Shown: piece by piece, positions 13,744 through 21,185 of the stretch | How the letters are laid out: every line of letters starts with the position of its first letter | Position numbering within the stretch: the first letter of the stretch is position 1 | Assembly: GCA_046757565.1 (NCBI GenBank) | Contig: JBHHYN010000039.1 | Location: 1-21,185, forward strand | From: JBHHYN01 sp046757565 | GTDB lineage: Bacteria; Pseudomonadota; Gammaproteobacteria; Eutrophobiales; Eutrophobiaceae | Reading direction: 5' to 3' | Length of the DNA: 21,185 nt | The notes under the pieces: generated by a model | What the model was told of the DNA's origin: nothing | Seen by the model: only the letters and a program-made list of their open reading frames with translations | Databases searched by the model: none | Program-made: the position numbers and the translations under genes

Positions 13744-15498
13744 CTACGACTTAACTAATGCTTCCAGGTTGTGGATGTCCAGACTACGCCAGATGCCGGA
13801 GCAGTCTCTGGAATTAACGTCAATGCCCGTCCCCGCCAGGGAACGCAACAGCTCCTGCATTTCAGCCAAACTCATGCATTCACCGGCTGCATCGCAGGCG
13901 TGTTGCTCCATAACGGCAATGAGTGCGTCCTGCAATGATTCATCCGTGCCGGATCCATTTTCCAGTACCCCCAGAACATCCCTGATTAAGGCCTGAATAT
14001 CCGCATCCGGGAGTAATGCCGGGATGCTGCGAACCATGACCGATGTCGGTGAAATGCGCTGCAGGATCAACCCATAGGTGCTCAGAAGTGACGCATGCTG
14101 TTCCACGCATCCCCCCTCCACTTCTGAAACAGTGAGGCTGACCGGCACCAATAACGGCCGCTGCCGGACGCTCTCGCCCCTCCTGGCGGACTGCATGCGG
14201 GTGCGGACGATGCATCGCCTGGCGGCCTGGCCGTCCACCAGTAACAGTGTATTCTCCCGCTCCGCCAGAATGAAACGTCCACACAGAGAGGCGATTGGCC
14301 ACCCCAAGCGGGGCTTCTCCGATACGCTATGCGCAGTTCCAGTTCTCCCTGCTGACGCTGCATAAACTAACGATGTTTCTCTGAAATTCCGCCCCGTGCC
14401 GGCAGACGATGTGTGATCCACACTACCCGGGTGCTCAGGGACATCTTCAAGCTGCTGCGGCTCACCCACACCCTGAAAGCTATGCTTGCCTTCATTCAGG
14501 CTGTTGCAGACAGATGCATAGATGAAGTCATGAACGTTGCGTGCCTCTTTGAAACGTACCTCGTGTTTCGTCGGATGTACGTTGACATCGGTCAGCGCCG
14601 CATCCATTTCCAGATACAGGAGATAGGAGGCGTGGCGGCCGGCTGCTATCTCATCCTCGAAAGCCAAACGTATGGCATGGTTCAAGCGCTTGTCCCGGAC
14701 GACTCTGCCGTTCACATAGAAATATTGCCGATCGGTCTGGCTGCGCGACAGGCCGGCACCGCCCAACCAACCCCACAGACGCATTCCGTCCACCGTAAAA
14801 TCCAGCTCCATTGCCTGACGCCTGAAAGCCCGGCCCATAATGCTTGTCACACGCGCATGCGTATCCCCGGCAGAAGCCCGGCAGGATAATACCTGCTTGG
14901 CGTTATGGCACAGGCGTATGCCGACCTCGTAACGGCTGAGCACGAGGCGTTTAACCATTTCCAGTATATGCAGAAATTCAGTCCGTTCAGTACGCAGAAA
15001 TTTCCTTCTTGCGGGCGTGGTGTGGAACAGGTTCTTGACTTCAACGCTTGTGCCGACGGGATGGGCTGCCGGAGCATGGACACTATCGCCGCTCACAGGG
15101 TCGACGCTCAGGCTCCAGGCCTGATCGATCCCGGCCCTGCGGGAAGTCAGTTTGAATTGGGCTATGGAAGCAATACTGGACAGGGCTTCGCCACGAAATC
15201 CAAGGCTGCCGATGCGATACAGATCGGCCTGATGCAGCAGCTTGCTGGTCGCATGACTCTCCAGCGCCAGAGAGAGGTCATCGGGGTGAATGCCGTAGCC
15301 ATTGTCCAGCACGCGTATGAGTTGAACCCCACCCTTGTGCACATCGATATCGATGGCTGTTGCTCCTGCGTCAAGGCTGTTTTCGAGCAGCTCCTTGACG
15401 ACCGAAGCCGGCCGTTCAATGACCTCGCCGGCGGCTATCTGGTTGGCCAGCGCTTGTGGAAGTTTATGGATGCGGGCGGGTGATCCGGTACCTGGCAT
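13744..15498 (-). CDS. mutL: DNA mismatch repair protein MutL
   Basis: This 584-residue GHKL ATPase couples MutS mismatch recognition to downstream strand removal. N-terminal motifs: KELLENSLDAGA (E37), DNGYGI (65-70), ATSK (83-86), GFRGEAL (100-106) and NVHPTKHEVRF (about 306-316). A variable linker (about 335-395) leads to the dimerisation domain. In that domain the DQHAAHERI endonuclease motif is replaced by DGQAARRCI (422-430), ACHxAIR by ACDAAGE (534-540), and the terminal CNHGRPTW-like motif by SRDCSGIW (563-570). The protein should therefore lack nicking activity, as in E. coli MutL, where MutH does the nicking. The start at 15498 gives the expected N-terminus, although the ribosome site is weak. 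It is followed closely by miaA. Confidence 0.97.
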   Translation of the reverse strand: MPGTGSPARIHKLPQALANQIAAGEVIERPASVVKELLENSLDAGATAIDIDVHKGGVQLIRVLDNGYGIHPDDLSLALESHATSKLLHQADLYRIGSLGFRGEALSSIASIAQFKLTSRRAGIDQAWSLSVDPVSGDSVHAPAAHPVGTSVEVKNLFHTTPARRKFLRTERTEFLHILEMVKRLVLSRYEVGIRLCHNAKQVLSCRASAGDTHARVTSIMGRAFRRQAMELDFTVDGMRLWGWLGGAGLSRSQTDRQYFYVNGRVVRDKRLNHAIRLAFEDEIAAGRHASYLLYLEMDAALTDVNVHPTKHEVRFKEARNVHDFIYASVCNSLNEGKHSFQGVGEPQQLEDVPEHPGSVDHTSSAGTGRNFRETSLVYAASAGRTGTAHSVSEKPRLGWPIASLCGRFILAERENTLLLVDGQAARRCIVRTRMQSARRGESVRQRPLLVPVSLTVSEVEGGCVEQHASLLSTYGLILQRISPTSVMVRSIPALLPDADIQALIRDVLGVLENGSGTDESLQDALIAVMEQHACDAAGECMSLAEMQELLRSLAGTGIDVNSRDCSGIWRSLDIHNLEALVKS

Positions 15499-15665
15499 GA
15501 CGTCTATAATACGTGAGCCGCCGCCTTGTTAGTAGTTGGTTGTTCACCGTGCAAACAGGCTTGTAACCTTTTCAGAGGCGCCCATTATTTATCACCATGA
15601 AGCGCTGAAGATTCGCTGTTATCTACCTGGCAATCAAACAGATCGCCGGGTTAATGAACGTGTCT

Positions 15666-16982
15666 CTATCCGCCACTGCCTGCAGGGATGGTCAACACCT
15701 GACCTACCTGCAACAAATCACCCTTGATACCATTCATGTTACGCAAACTCTGCAGGCTGACCTGGTAGCGTTGGGCGATCGTAGAGAGCGTATCCCCATA
15801 ACTGATTACATGCTTGCGTGCCGCGAGAATAGTACCCTCCGGCGCATGATCATAGAAGTAAGCACGCAGGCCCTTCAATATCGCCCTGGCCACTTTGGCC
15901 TGATGTCCGGGATTGCGAAGATTCCGCTCTTCTATTGGATTCGATATATAAGCAGTTTCGACCAGTATGGAAGGAATGTCCGGGGACTTGAGGACGGCAA
16001 AACCGGCGGCCTGTACCTTGCGTTTATGTGCCGCACCAACCTGCTTGAGTCCGTCCAACACCCGTTCTGCAACGTCAATACTCGCTTCCAGACTGGCCGT
16101 CTGCGACAGATCAAGCAACACCGAAGCCAGCACATCATCCTTATCTTCCAGGCTGACACCGCCGATCAGGTCAGAAGCGTTCTCCTGTTCCGCCAGCCAC
16201 CGGGCCTGTTCACTGCTGGCGCCTTTTTTTGACAGGATGTAAACGGATGAGCCATGCACGTCCGGATCCCTGAAGGCATCGGCATGAATGGACACAAACA
16301 TATCAGCCTTGTATTTCCTGGCCTTTTTAATGCGTTTGCGTAAACGCAGAAAGTAATCTCCCTTCCTGATCAGCACTGCATGCATCCCGCGCTCATTATC
16401 GATAAGTTTTTTGAGTCTCCTGGCCACCTGGAGTACCACGGTCTTTTCAAGGGTACCATGCGGGCCTCTGGCGCCCGGATCTTCACCACCATGCCCCGCA
16501 TCGATGGCAATGACCAAATCCCGCATTTTATCCAGGGGACGGTCCGTCTCCAGCAGTTCGGCCTGCGCCTGCTGTTCCGCCTCGGTATCGAATACATCAA
16601 CAACCAGGCGATGGCCATAATTCCTGTTGGGTTTGAGCTGGAAGCTCCTGGTGCGTGAATATTTCTTCAGATCGATAACGATACGCAGATCGTCCTCATT
16701 CCGCCGGGCGGCGCGCAAACGCTGTAAATACCTGTCCCTGGCCAACGGCTGAGTCAAGGCAGATACGGCGTCGGCATCTTCAATATCGATCACTAAGCGG
16801 TAGGGATCGGCCAACATGCTCGTTTGATAGTTCACGGTTGCGCTGACGTCGAACACGACCCGGGTGCTGTCCGGTGCGGACCAGATACGAATATTTTTAA
16901 CCTGTACCGATTGCGCCCAAAGGGAGGGGGCGATGCAGATAAAAATCAGGCCCGGCAATAAACGTATGAGTAGCGTCATCAA
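15666..16982 (-). CDS. amiB: N-acetylmuramoyl-L-alanine amidase (AmiB type) with AMIN and LysM domains
   Basis: This 438-residue periplasmic enzyme cleaves the amide between MurNAc and the stem peptide during daughter-cell separation. A signal peptide spans 1-23 (cleavage after LWA). The AMIN domain (about 27-125) targets the septum. The amidase_3 domain (about 156-375) has zinc ligands H164 (DAGHGGEDPG), E179 and H233 (SIHADAF) and the catalytic E342 (VETAYISNP). The insert between H233 and E342 (about 255-310) corresponds to the autoinhibitory helix of amidases activated by EnvC-like proteins. A single LysM (about 391-433) binds peptidoglycan. It lies between tsaE and mutL, as in E. coli. 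An AT-rich 174-bp gap upstream probably holds its promoter. Confidence 0.97.
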   Translation of the reverse strand: MMTLLIRLLPGLIFICIAPSLWAQSVQVKNIRIWSAPDSTRVVFDVSATVNYQTSMLADPYRLVIDIEDADAVSALTQPLARDRYLQRLRAARRNEDDLRIVIDLKKYSRTRSFQLKPNRNYGHRLVVDVFDTEAEQQAQAELLETDRPLDKMRDLVIAIDAGHGGEDPGARGPHGTLEKTVVLQVARRLKKLIDNERGMHAVLIRKGDYFLRLRKRIKKARKYKADMFVSIHADAFRDPDVHGSSVYILSKKGASSEQARWLAEQENASDLIGGVSLEDKDDVLASVLLDLSQTASLEASIDVAERVLDGLKQVGAAHKRKVQAAGFAVLKSPDIPSILVETAYISNPIEERNLRNPGHQAKVARAILKGLRAYFYDHAPEGTILAARKHVISYGDTLSTIAQRYQVSLQSLRNMNGIKGDLLQVGQVLTIPAGSGG

Positions 16983-17156
16983 TCCATCAAAACCAGTTGT
17001 AGTTTAATGTTATAAGGATAGTTTCAATTTTTTTTTAGAAAATCAAGCTATGCTACTGTTTTACATGATTTTAATAGTTCAATAGTAATATAGAACCCGA
17101 TTGAAAATCAACCCCGGTGGCGGAAATAATAGTTTATAAATCAATAAGGTGAGGGT

Positions 17157-17624
17157 TTATGTGGGCAATCGGAGGTGGTTCAGCATGGCCTCGCCCCGGG
17201 ATGTTACCGCCTGCAAGGTGACGTGCCGTTTTCTCTTCCGGCCGGTGATGACCAGCATGACATCGGGGTCTCCCAACTGCTCAAGCGCCTTTTCCGGCCA
17301 TTCGATCAGGCAGATGCCGGCGTCATCCATATAATCCCTGAAACCGATGGACTCCAGTTCCAGCGGATCATGCATGCGGTAGAGGTCAAAGTGATAGACC
17401 TGCCCCCTTGCCAGCCGATAGGACTCCACCAGGGAATAGGTCGGACTCTTGACCTTTTCCTGGTAATCCATTCCCCGCAGAAATCCCCGCACAAAGGTGG
17501 TCTTGCCTGAGCCAAGTGCCCCTTGCAGGTAGATCCTGCCGCCGGGAGGACAGCACCCGGCGAACCGGTGGCCAAGCCGCTGCATGGCCCCGGCATCCGC
17601 TATCGTGAGTTGCCTCTGCAACAC
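17157..17624 (-). CDS. tsaE: tRNA threonylcarbamoyladenosine biosynthesis ATPase TsaE
   Basis: This 155-residue P-loop ATPase works with TsaD and TsaB to make t6A37 in ANN-reading tRNAs. The Walker A GALGSGKT is at 35-42. Conserved SPTYSLVESY (60-69), HFDLYR (78-83, with D80) and IEWPEK (107-112, with E108) are present. The GTG at 17624 has AGGAG seven bases upstream, overlapping the nnr stop region. A TTG codon directly follows and could also serve, changing only one residue. It starts 9 bp after nnr, so the two are co-transcribed. TsaD and TsaB are not in this window. Confidence 0.97.
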   Translation of the reverse strand: MLQRQLTIADAGAMQRLGHRFAGCCPPGGRIYLQGALGSGKTTFVRGFLRGMDYQEKVKSPTYSLVESYRLARGQVYHFDLYRMHDPLELESIGFRDYMDDAGICLIEWPEKALEQLGDPDVMLVITGRKRKRHVTLQAVTSRGEAMLNHLRLPT

Positions 17625-17633
17625 AGCTACTCC

Positions 17634-19118
17634 TCATGGATTGGCTAGCCGGCGTAACCAGGGCATGAGATCGGTGGCAAGCATGCCGCGCTCGCCTTCA
17701 GCAGCAACCTTATCGGCCGCAGCGGCATGCACACACACCCCCAGGCGCGCGGCCTCGCCCGCCTGGAATCCCTGCGCGAGAAAGCCGGCGATGACACCGG
17801 TCAGGACATCGCCCATGCCTCCTGTCGCCATACCCGGATTGCCGGCGCTGCACACCGACAGAGCACCCTCATCATCGGCAATCACCGTGCCGCTGCCCTT
17901 TAATACGATGACGCCGCCAAACTTTTTCTGTAAGGCCCTGGCCGACTTGAACCGGTCGGCCTGGACTTCGGCACTGCTCGAACCCAACAGGCGCGCCGCT
18001 TCGCCCGGATGGGGGGTCAGGATCCACTGTTCCGAACGGGACGGATCCCTGGCAATCAGATTCAGGGCATCGGCATCAGCGACGATGGGCAGTTTACTTT
18101 CCAGCACGCGTGCTAACAGCGCCATGCCCCAGGCGTGTTGGCCCAATCCCGGTCCGATGGCTATCACCGTGGCGCGCTCAAGCAATGGATTCAAATCCAC
18201 CGCAGCAGTCACACCGTGGGACATCACTTCCGGCATGGCCAGGGGAATCGCGGCGGCATGTTGCGGCCGTGTAGCGACACTCACCAACCCGGCCCCCACC
18301 CTGGCGGCTGCCTTGCCGGCCATCAGCGCGGCGCCTGCAAATCCGTAATCACCACCTATGATCAAGACGTGTCCGTAGTCGCCCTTATGGCCGGTACGCG
18401 ATCGCCTTGCCAGCAACCGGTCGATGTAGTCTGCATCGATCCGTTGTGCGGAACGAGACACCGCAAGATAGATATCCCCGGGGACATCGAGATCGGAAAA
18501 CAGCACTTTGCCGCAGCACTCGGCCCCCTGTCCGGTAAACAGGCCCTGTTTCAAACCAATGAAGGTGAGCGTTATATCGGCCTTCACCGCAGTCCCCATA
18601 ATGCGGCCCGTGTCGGCATGCAATCCGGAAGGGATATCGATGGAAAAGACGGCCTTGCCGGAACGATTAATCGCCTCAATGGCCCCGGCGTAATCACCGC
18701 TGACTTTCCGGTCCAGACCGGTCCCCAGTATGGCATCGACGATGACATCCCTATCCGTTAAACAGCCTTCTGAAAATACCTCACAGACCGCGCCGCTTTC
18801 GATCAGCCTGGCAGCGGCCGTCTTTGCATCGCCCTGCAAGCGGGCAGGATCAGTCAGGGTTAATACCTGTACGGTGTAACCGCTTGCAAGCGCCAGTCTC
18901 GCCAGGATATAACCATCACCGGCATTATTGCCGCCGGCGCAGATCACAGCCAGGCGTTTCGTATTCGGCCAGGCGGTCTGGAACAACGCCCATGCCGCCT
19001 GTCCGGCGCGTTCCATCAGATCGATGGAGGCGATGCCGTATTCCTCGATGGCAATGCGGTCCAGTTCCCGGACCTGTGCCGCCTGATATAACGAAGTTGG
19101 CAAAGGGGACATGAGCAC
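17634..19118 (-). CDS. nnr: Bifunctional NAD(P)H-hydrate epimerase / ADP-dependent NAD(P)H-hydrate dehydratase
   Basis: This 494-residue enzyme repairs hydrated, inactive NADHX and NADPHX. The N-terminal epimerase domain (about 10-220) has GGNNAGDG (62-69) and SIDIPSGLHADTG (about 159-171). The C-terminal ribokinase-like dehydratase domain (about 235-490) has GDYGFAGAALMAG, LTPHPGEAARLLG (about 367-379) and AGNPGMATGGMGDVL (425-439), where the final GD is catalytic. The fused layout is usual for bacteria. The frame can start at GTG 19118, directly abutting the orn TGA, or at ATG 19112 two codons later. Neither has a strong ribosome site, so translation probably couples to orn termination. Confidence 0.97.
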   Translation of the reverse strand: MLMSPLPTSLYQAAQVRELDRIAIEEYGIASIDLMERAGQAAWALFQTAWPNTKRLAVICAGGNNAGDGYILARLALASGYTVQVLTLTDPARLQGDAKTAAARLIESGAVCEVFSEGCLTDRDVIVDAILGTGLDRKVSGDYAGAIEAINRSGKAVFSIDIPSGLHADTGRIMGTAVKADITLTFIGLKQGLFTGQGAECCGKVLFSDLDVPGDIYLAVSRSAQRIDADYIDRLLARRSRTGHKGDYGHVLIIGGDYGFAGAALMAGKAAARVGAGLVSVATRPQHAAAIPLAMPEVMSHGVTAAVDLNPLLERATVIAIGPGLGQHAWGMALLARVLESKLPIVADADALNLIARDPSRSEQWILTPHPGEAARLLGSSSAEVQADRFKSARALQKKFGGVIVLKGSGTVIADDEGALSVCSAGNPGMATGGMGDVLTGVIAGFLAQGFQAGEAARLGVCVHAAAADKVAAEGERGMLATDLMPWLRRLANP

Positions 19119-19661
19119 TCAGATAGTCAGATATCTGTTCCGATAGAATTTCAATTCGTCGATGGAGTCTCGAATGTCTTCCAGGGCCAGATGAGTGGAT
19201 TTTTTTGTGATCTTTTCGTCATCACCGGCCCAGCGGTTCACCAGTATCTTCAAGGTGCTCACATCCAGATTGCGGTAATGGAAATAGGCCTCCAGAGCGG
19301 GCATTCTGCGGGCCAAAAAGCGCCTGTCCTGACAGATACTGTTTCCACACATCGGTGAAACATCTGCAGGAACGAACTTTTTCACAAATTCCAGGGTCAG
19401 ACGCTCCGCCTCAGCGGTCGTGAATGCACTGTTCCGGACCCTCTCCAGCAGACCTGATGCTGCATGGGTCCTCCTGTTCCATTCATCCATGCCGTTGAGG
19501 ACGGCTTCGTCCGTATATATTGCGATAACAGGCCCCTCTTCCAAAATATCGAGCTGGCTGTCGGTAATGATCGTGGCAATCTCGATAATAGTATCGTTCA
19601 TCGAATCGAGACCGGTCATCTCAAGGTCAATCCAGATAAGATTATCAGTTGATGGTGTCAT
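19119..19661 (-). CDS. orn: Oligoribonuclease
   Basis: This 180-residue 3'-5' exoribonuclease clears the last di- to pentanucleotides of RNA decay, including pGpG from c-di-GMP breakdown. It is a DEDDh enzyme: D12 and E14 in WIDLEMTGLD are the first two metal ligands, and the later acidic residues and the His-x(4)-Asp motif in THLALEDIRDSI complete the site. Length equals E. coli Orn (181). The stop TGA abuts the nnr start. The gene is divergent from the M48 protease gene with 102 bp between start codons. In E. coli orn neighbours rsgA, which is absent here. Confidence 0.97.
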   Translation of the reverse strand: MTPSTDNLIWIDLEMTGLDSMNDTIIEIATIITDSQLDILEEGPVIAIYTDEAVLNGMDEWNRRTHAASGLLERVRNSAFTTAEAERLTLEFVKKFVPADVSPMCGNSICQDRRFLARRMPALEAYFHYRNLDVSTLKILVNRWAGDDEKITKKSTHLALEDIRDSIDELKFYRNRYLTI

Positions 19662-19763
19662 AACGTTGAGACAGGAAAGCGAACGGGCGCTATCATTCTA
19701 ACCCTGAACCAGAGTTGTCGCGAAACACGGCATTCTCATAGCGAGCCATGACGTAATTATACA

Positions 19764-21008
19764 ATGAATGTTTTGACACTGATTTTCCTCCTGGCGATCA
19801 TCCTGAGTGTATCAATCCAGTGGTATCTCATCCAGCGCCACATCAGCCATATTCATGCCCACACAAACGAAGTACCCGATGCCTTTCGCGACAGGATCCC
19901 GTTGCACGCCCACCAGAAAGCCGCCCGTTATACCCAGGCAAAAGTCCGGACCGGGCTCATCGAGTTTATCATCGGATTCTGTCTGCTGATCGCCTGGACG
20001 CTGGCCGGCGCCCTGCAATTCATGGATGAATTCTGGCGGAAATTCGGCATGGGGGAGATATTGACCGGTGTCGCTTTTATCCTCTCTGTTACGCTCATCT
20101 CATCCCTGCTCGATGTACCTATGTCGATTTATCGCACCTTCGGTCTGGAACAAAAATTCGGTTTCAACAAAACCACAGTGAAGACGTACATTAACGATTT
20201 GCTCAAGAACACCCTGCTCCTGCTCCTCATCGGCACCCCAATGATAACGCTTGTGCTCTGGATTATGGCCGAGGCCGGTCCCTTGTGGTGGGGTTACGTA
20301 TGGCTGACATGGTTCGCATTCAGCCTGTTCATGATGTGGGCTTATCCCGCCTTTATCGCCCCACTGTTTAATAAATTCCGCCCGCTCGAAAACGATGATC
20401 TGAAAAAACGCATTGAAAACCTGCTCTCCCGCAATGGCTTTGCCAGTCAAGGTATCTTTGTTATGGACGGCTCAACACGTTCGGCACACGGAAACGCCTA
20501 TTTCACCGGACTGGGCGCCAACAAACGCATCGTTTTCTTCGATACCTTGATCGATGAGTTGACCCATGATGAGGTCGAGGCTGTTCTGGCGCACGAACTG
20601 GGGCATTTCAAGTGTCATCATATAAAAAAACGTATCGTCCTGATGGGAACGGTATTTTTCTTCGGACTGGCAATTCTCGGTTGGCTCATCGATATGCCAT
20701 GGTTCTATCAAGGGTTGGGGGTAAAGACCCAATCGACCTACATGGCGCTGACCCTGTTCGTCATGATCGCCCCTGTCTTTACCTTTTTTCTGCAACCGCT
20801 ATTTTCCTGGCTGTCGCGCAAACATGAATTTGAGGCTGATGATTTTGCCGCCAGGCAGGCGCATACGAATCATCTCATTCAGGCACTGGTAAAACTCTAC
20901 AAGGAAAACGCCAATACCCTGACACCGGACCCCATATATTCAGCCTTCCACGATTCCCACCCTCCCGCGCCGATCCGGATCGCACACCTGTCCGCCAAAC
21001 TGGCATAA
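19764..21008 (+). CDS. M48 family (Ste24-type) membrane metalloprotease
   Basis: This 414-residue inner-membrane zinc protease has hydrophobic spans at about 2-23, 66-86, 98-117, 148-168, 175-197, 292-309 and 326-348. HELGH (277-281) supplies two zinc-binding histidines and the catalytic glutamate. EFEAD (355-359) supplies the third ligand. The N-terminal hydrophobic domain before the protease core marks the Ste24/CAAX-protease branch rather than HtpX. Its role is probably quality control of membrane proteins, since bacteria lack CAAX prenylation. The ATG at 19764 has no clear ribosome site. It is divergent from orn. Confidence 0.93.
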   Translation: MNVLTLIFLLAIILSVSIQWYLIQRHISHIHAHTNEVPDAFRDRIPLHAHQKAARYTQAKVRTGLIEFIIGFCLLIAWTLAGALQFMDEFWRKFGMGEILTGVAFILSVTLISSLLDVPMSIYRTFGLEQKFGFNKTTVKTYINDLLKNTLLLLLIGTPMITLVLWIMAEAGPLWWGYVWLTWFAFSLFMMWAYPAFIAPLFNKFRPLENDDLKKRIENLLSRNGFASQGIFVMDGSTRSAHGNAYFTGLGANKRIVFFDTLIDELTHDEVEAVLAHELGHFKCHHIKKRIVLMGTVFFFGLAILGWLIDMPWFYQGLGVKTQSTYMALTLFVMIAPVFTFFLQPLFSWLSRKHEFEADDFAARQAHTNHLIQALVKLYKENANTLTPDPIYSAFHDSHPPAPIRIAHLSAKLA

Positions 21009-21185
21009 ACGCTATATTGAGCAACCGCCAGAGCCTCAACGGACAATTCCGGTTGAAAACCGCGTTGATAAAAAGGCAAGACCCCTCGGCTCACTCTGTT
21101 CGCATCGGAATGCCTGTTAAAAGAACTTGTCAAGTATTTTTGGCTCTTCAGCAGAATCTGTGGGTTAACAAGAAAGACTTTTGAA

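Noticed and set aside
17584..18348. Open frame of 254 codons on the plus strand
   Set aside because: It is antisense to nnr; the composition (Ala/Pro/Ser) is a shadow of the GC-rich gene on the other strand.
21009..21185. TTGACA-like hexamer on the minus strand near 21127 and a 78-codon minus frame
   Set aside because: No matching -10 at the right spacing, and the open frame runs antisense into the protease gene without any motif.

Overview
The window is a chromosomal segment of a gammaproteobacterium. The call rests on gene order: orn-nnr-tsaE-amiB-mutL-miaA-hfq-hflX-hflK-hflC-DUF2065-hisZ-purA on the minus strand. This is the classic gammaproteobacterial housekeeping cluster, in the version with hisZ between the DUF2065 gene and purA, as I recall it from Pseudomonas-like and purple-sulfur-like lineages rather than enterobacteria. 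No marker here fixes the genus. Base composition is close to balanced. GTG and TTG starts are common (NTase partner, LysR, DLH, hflX, tsaE, nnr).

Layout. 1-317: no gene; a patchwork of short inverted repeats that look like dispersed intergenic repeats. 318-1092 (minus): a minimal nucleotidyltransferase overlapping by 8 bp a 77-residue uncharacterised partner, resembling a two-gene toxin-antitoxin-like module. 1152-2327 (minus): a six-TM voltage-gated-type potassium channel with a cyclic-nucleotide-binding domain. 2503-4056: a LysR regulator divergent from a small secreted SnoaL/DUF4440-type protein, with overlapping back-to-back promoters across a perfect inverted repeat. 4116-4841 (minus): a dienelactone-hydrolase-family enzyme. 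4906-5713 (minus): a YdjM/DUF457-like membrane protein and a CWC-type cysteine-rich small protein.

5959-19661 (minus) is the housekeeping block. Read in transcription order, it has Orn (oligoribonuclease), Nnr (NAD(P)HX repair), TsaE (tRNA t6A), AmiB (cell separation amidase), MutL (mismatch repair), MiaA (tRNA i6A), Hfq (RNA chaperone), HflX (ribosome-splitting GTPase), HflK/HflC (regulators of FtsH), a DUF2065 membrane protein, HisZ (histidine pathway regulatory subunit) and PurA (AMP synthesis). Spacing is tight at orn/nnr, nnr/tsaE, mutL/miaA, hfq/hflX, hflK/hflC and DUF2065/hisZ. Wider gaps (about 80-330 bp) break it into likely sub-operons. 19764-21008 (plus): an M48 (Ste24-type) membrane metalloprotease divergent from orn. 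21009-21185 shows no supported feature.

The points most worth a second look are the nucleotidyltransferase/small-protein pair embedded in repeats, a 173-bp compound inverted-repeat element between hisZ and purA, the LysR divergent operator/promoter, and a MutL whose endonuclease motifs are all degenerate. I found no tRNA, rRNA, CRISPR array, prophage or intact insertion sequence.
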